Shown here in pieces: positions 6,134 to 6,366 of a stretch of 6,366 nucleotides of DNA. Origin of the DNA: JBDRGC01 sp043818215 (lineage in GTDB: Bacteria > Chloroflexota > Anaerolineae > Anaerolineales > UBA11858). Positions within the stretch are counted from its first letter, which is position 1. Every line of letters starts with the position of its first letter. Both the position numbers and the translations under genes were made by a program. The notes beneath the pieces were generated by a model. That model worked only from the letters and a program-made list of their open reading frames with translations, ran no database searches and was not told the origin of the DNA. The stretch is taken from NCBI GenBank assembly GCA_043818215.1, contig JBDRGC010000331.1:1-6366 (forward strand). The letters run 5' to 3'.

Positions 6134-6148
6134 CCTGCATAGGTATAC

Positions 6149-6171
6149 GGGCGACGAAAAACATATCGCCC
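6149..6171. repeat. Hairpin GGGCGA/TCGCCC
   Basis: GGGCGA (6149-6154) and TCGCCC (6166-6171) form a perfect 6-bp stem with an 11-nt A-rich loop, still inside the MITE-like element. No T-tract of terminator type follows on the plus strand. Confidence 0.4.
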
Positions 6172-6273
6172 TACTCAATCAGCGCTTTCAAATCAAATGA
6201 AATACACCCATATCAAATAGGGAAGAAGTTGTTATGAACCCCATTCACCGCCAGGAATAAAAATAGCCTTTTG

Positions 6274-6308
6274 ACCTCTACCCTCTACCCTCTACCCTCT
6301 ACCCTCTA
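6274..6308. repeat. 7-bp tandem repeat (CCCTCTA)n
   Basis: Four perfect CCCTCTA units (6281-6308) are preceded by one variant ACCTCTA (6274-6280). This differs in unit from both upstream tracts but has the same style of short intergenic array. The flanking stretches, 6222-6273 and 6309-6350, hold nothing I can assign. Confidence 0.9.
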
Positions 6309-6351
6309 TTTTCAGAGAAGATACCAAAAGTGCAATAAATTCGCAAGGGTA

Positions 6352-6357
6352 TTGACA
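6352..6357 (+). promoter_or_regulatory. Possible -35 box at the window edge
   Basis: TTGACA is an exact -35 consensus, but the window ends nine bases later, so no -10 can be checked. It may belong to the promoter of the next gene. This is a weak call resting on six bases. Confidence 0.2.
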
Positions 6358-6366
6358 AAAGAAAAT

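Larger units (their letters stand above)
5948..6218. mobile_element. Putative 253-bp MITE-like element with 9-bp direct duplication
   Basis: ATATCAAAT at 5948-5956 is repeated at 6210-6218; the identity runs on for three more bases (AGG). Between the copies, the left end 5957-5973 (AGGTGTGTTTCAAATGA) and the reverse complement of the right end 6193-6209 (GGGTGTATTTCATTTGA) agree at 13 of 17 positions. This is the form of a short non-autonomous element of 253 bp with imperfect terminal inverted repeats and a 9-bp target duplication. The interior is dense with hairpins. A 79-residue frame (5961-6200) spans it, but I do not accept it as a gene. The parent transposase family is unknown. Confidence 0.5.

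Noticed and set aside
5961..6200. 79-residue frame (GTG start) with a CTACGASAQC stretch slightly like the cysteine region of some DDE transposases
   Set aside because: The stretch lies in the inverted-repeat core, where a similar peptide can be read on the other strand. There is no ribosome binding site and no catalytic motif. A transposase remnant remains a weak possibility only.
6234..6260. Tiny frame MNPIHRQE after a GGAAGAAG purine run
   Set aside because: Eight codons only, with no downstream gene in the window to regulate; most likely chance.
5901..6366. tRNA or other standard RNA gene in the downstream gap
   Set aside because: The hairpins present do not assemble into a tRNA cloverleaf, and I see no T-loop or acceptor-stem pattern.

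Overview
This window carries one plus-strand transcription/translation operon: nusA (327-2183), rnpM/ylxR (2201-2506), infB (2757-4550), rbfA (4565-4957) and an nrnA-type DHH phosphoesterase (4950-5900). All five products are recognisable from motifs visible in their translations. Base composition is near balanced. The intergenic regions hold short 7- and 8-bp tandem repeats and palindromic dispersed repeats. Together with the rbfA-nrnA junction, this suggests a chromosome of Chloroflexota, perhaps Anaerolineae. That assignment is inference from style and is not proven by any single gene.

Layout. Positions 1-166 are two adjoining tandem-repeat tracts (7-mer, then 8-mer). They are followed at once by a good sigma70-like promoter (171-199) and a leader of about 120 nt with a terminator-like hairpin (248-274) before nusA. 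The rimP gene usually found upstream of nusA is absent here, and so is ylxQ, often found between rnpM and infB. The rnpM-infB gap (2507-2756) is instead filled mostly by a nested 171-bp palindromic element (2506-2676). Reading through this element gives infB a false 63-residue N-terminal extension; the true start is 2757, behind a good ribosome binding site. infB, rbfA and nrnA are tightly packed, with a 14-nt gap and then an 8-nt overlap.

After nrnA there is no convincing gene to the end of the window (5901-6366). This stretch holds a small palindrome with direct repeats (5917-5943), a 253-bp MITE-like element with imperfect terminal inverted repeats and a 9-bp direct duplication (5948-6218) whose interior is a cluster of hairpins, a 7-bp tandem repeat (6274-6308), and a possible -35 box at the edge.

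How the genes work together: NusA controls elongation, pausing and termination; RnpM is an RNA-binding modulator of RNase P; IF2 places initiator tRNA on the 30S subunit; RbfA matures the 30S subunit; NrnA degrades short RNA oligomers and/or pAp. The unusual content is in the non-coding DNA: a nusA leader with two mutually exclusive pairings, and two separate unlabelled palindromic insertion-like elements.
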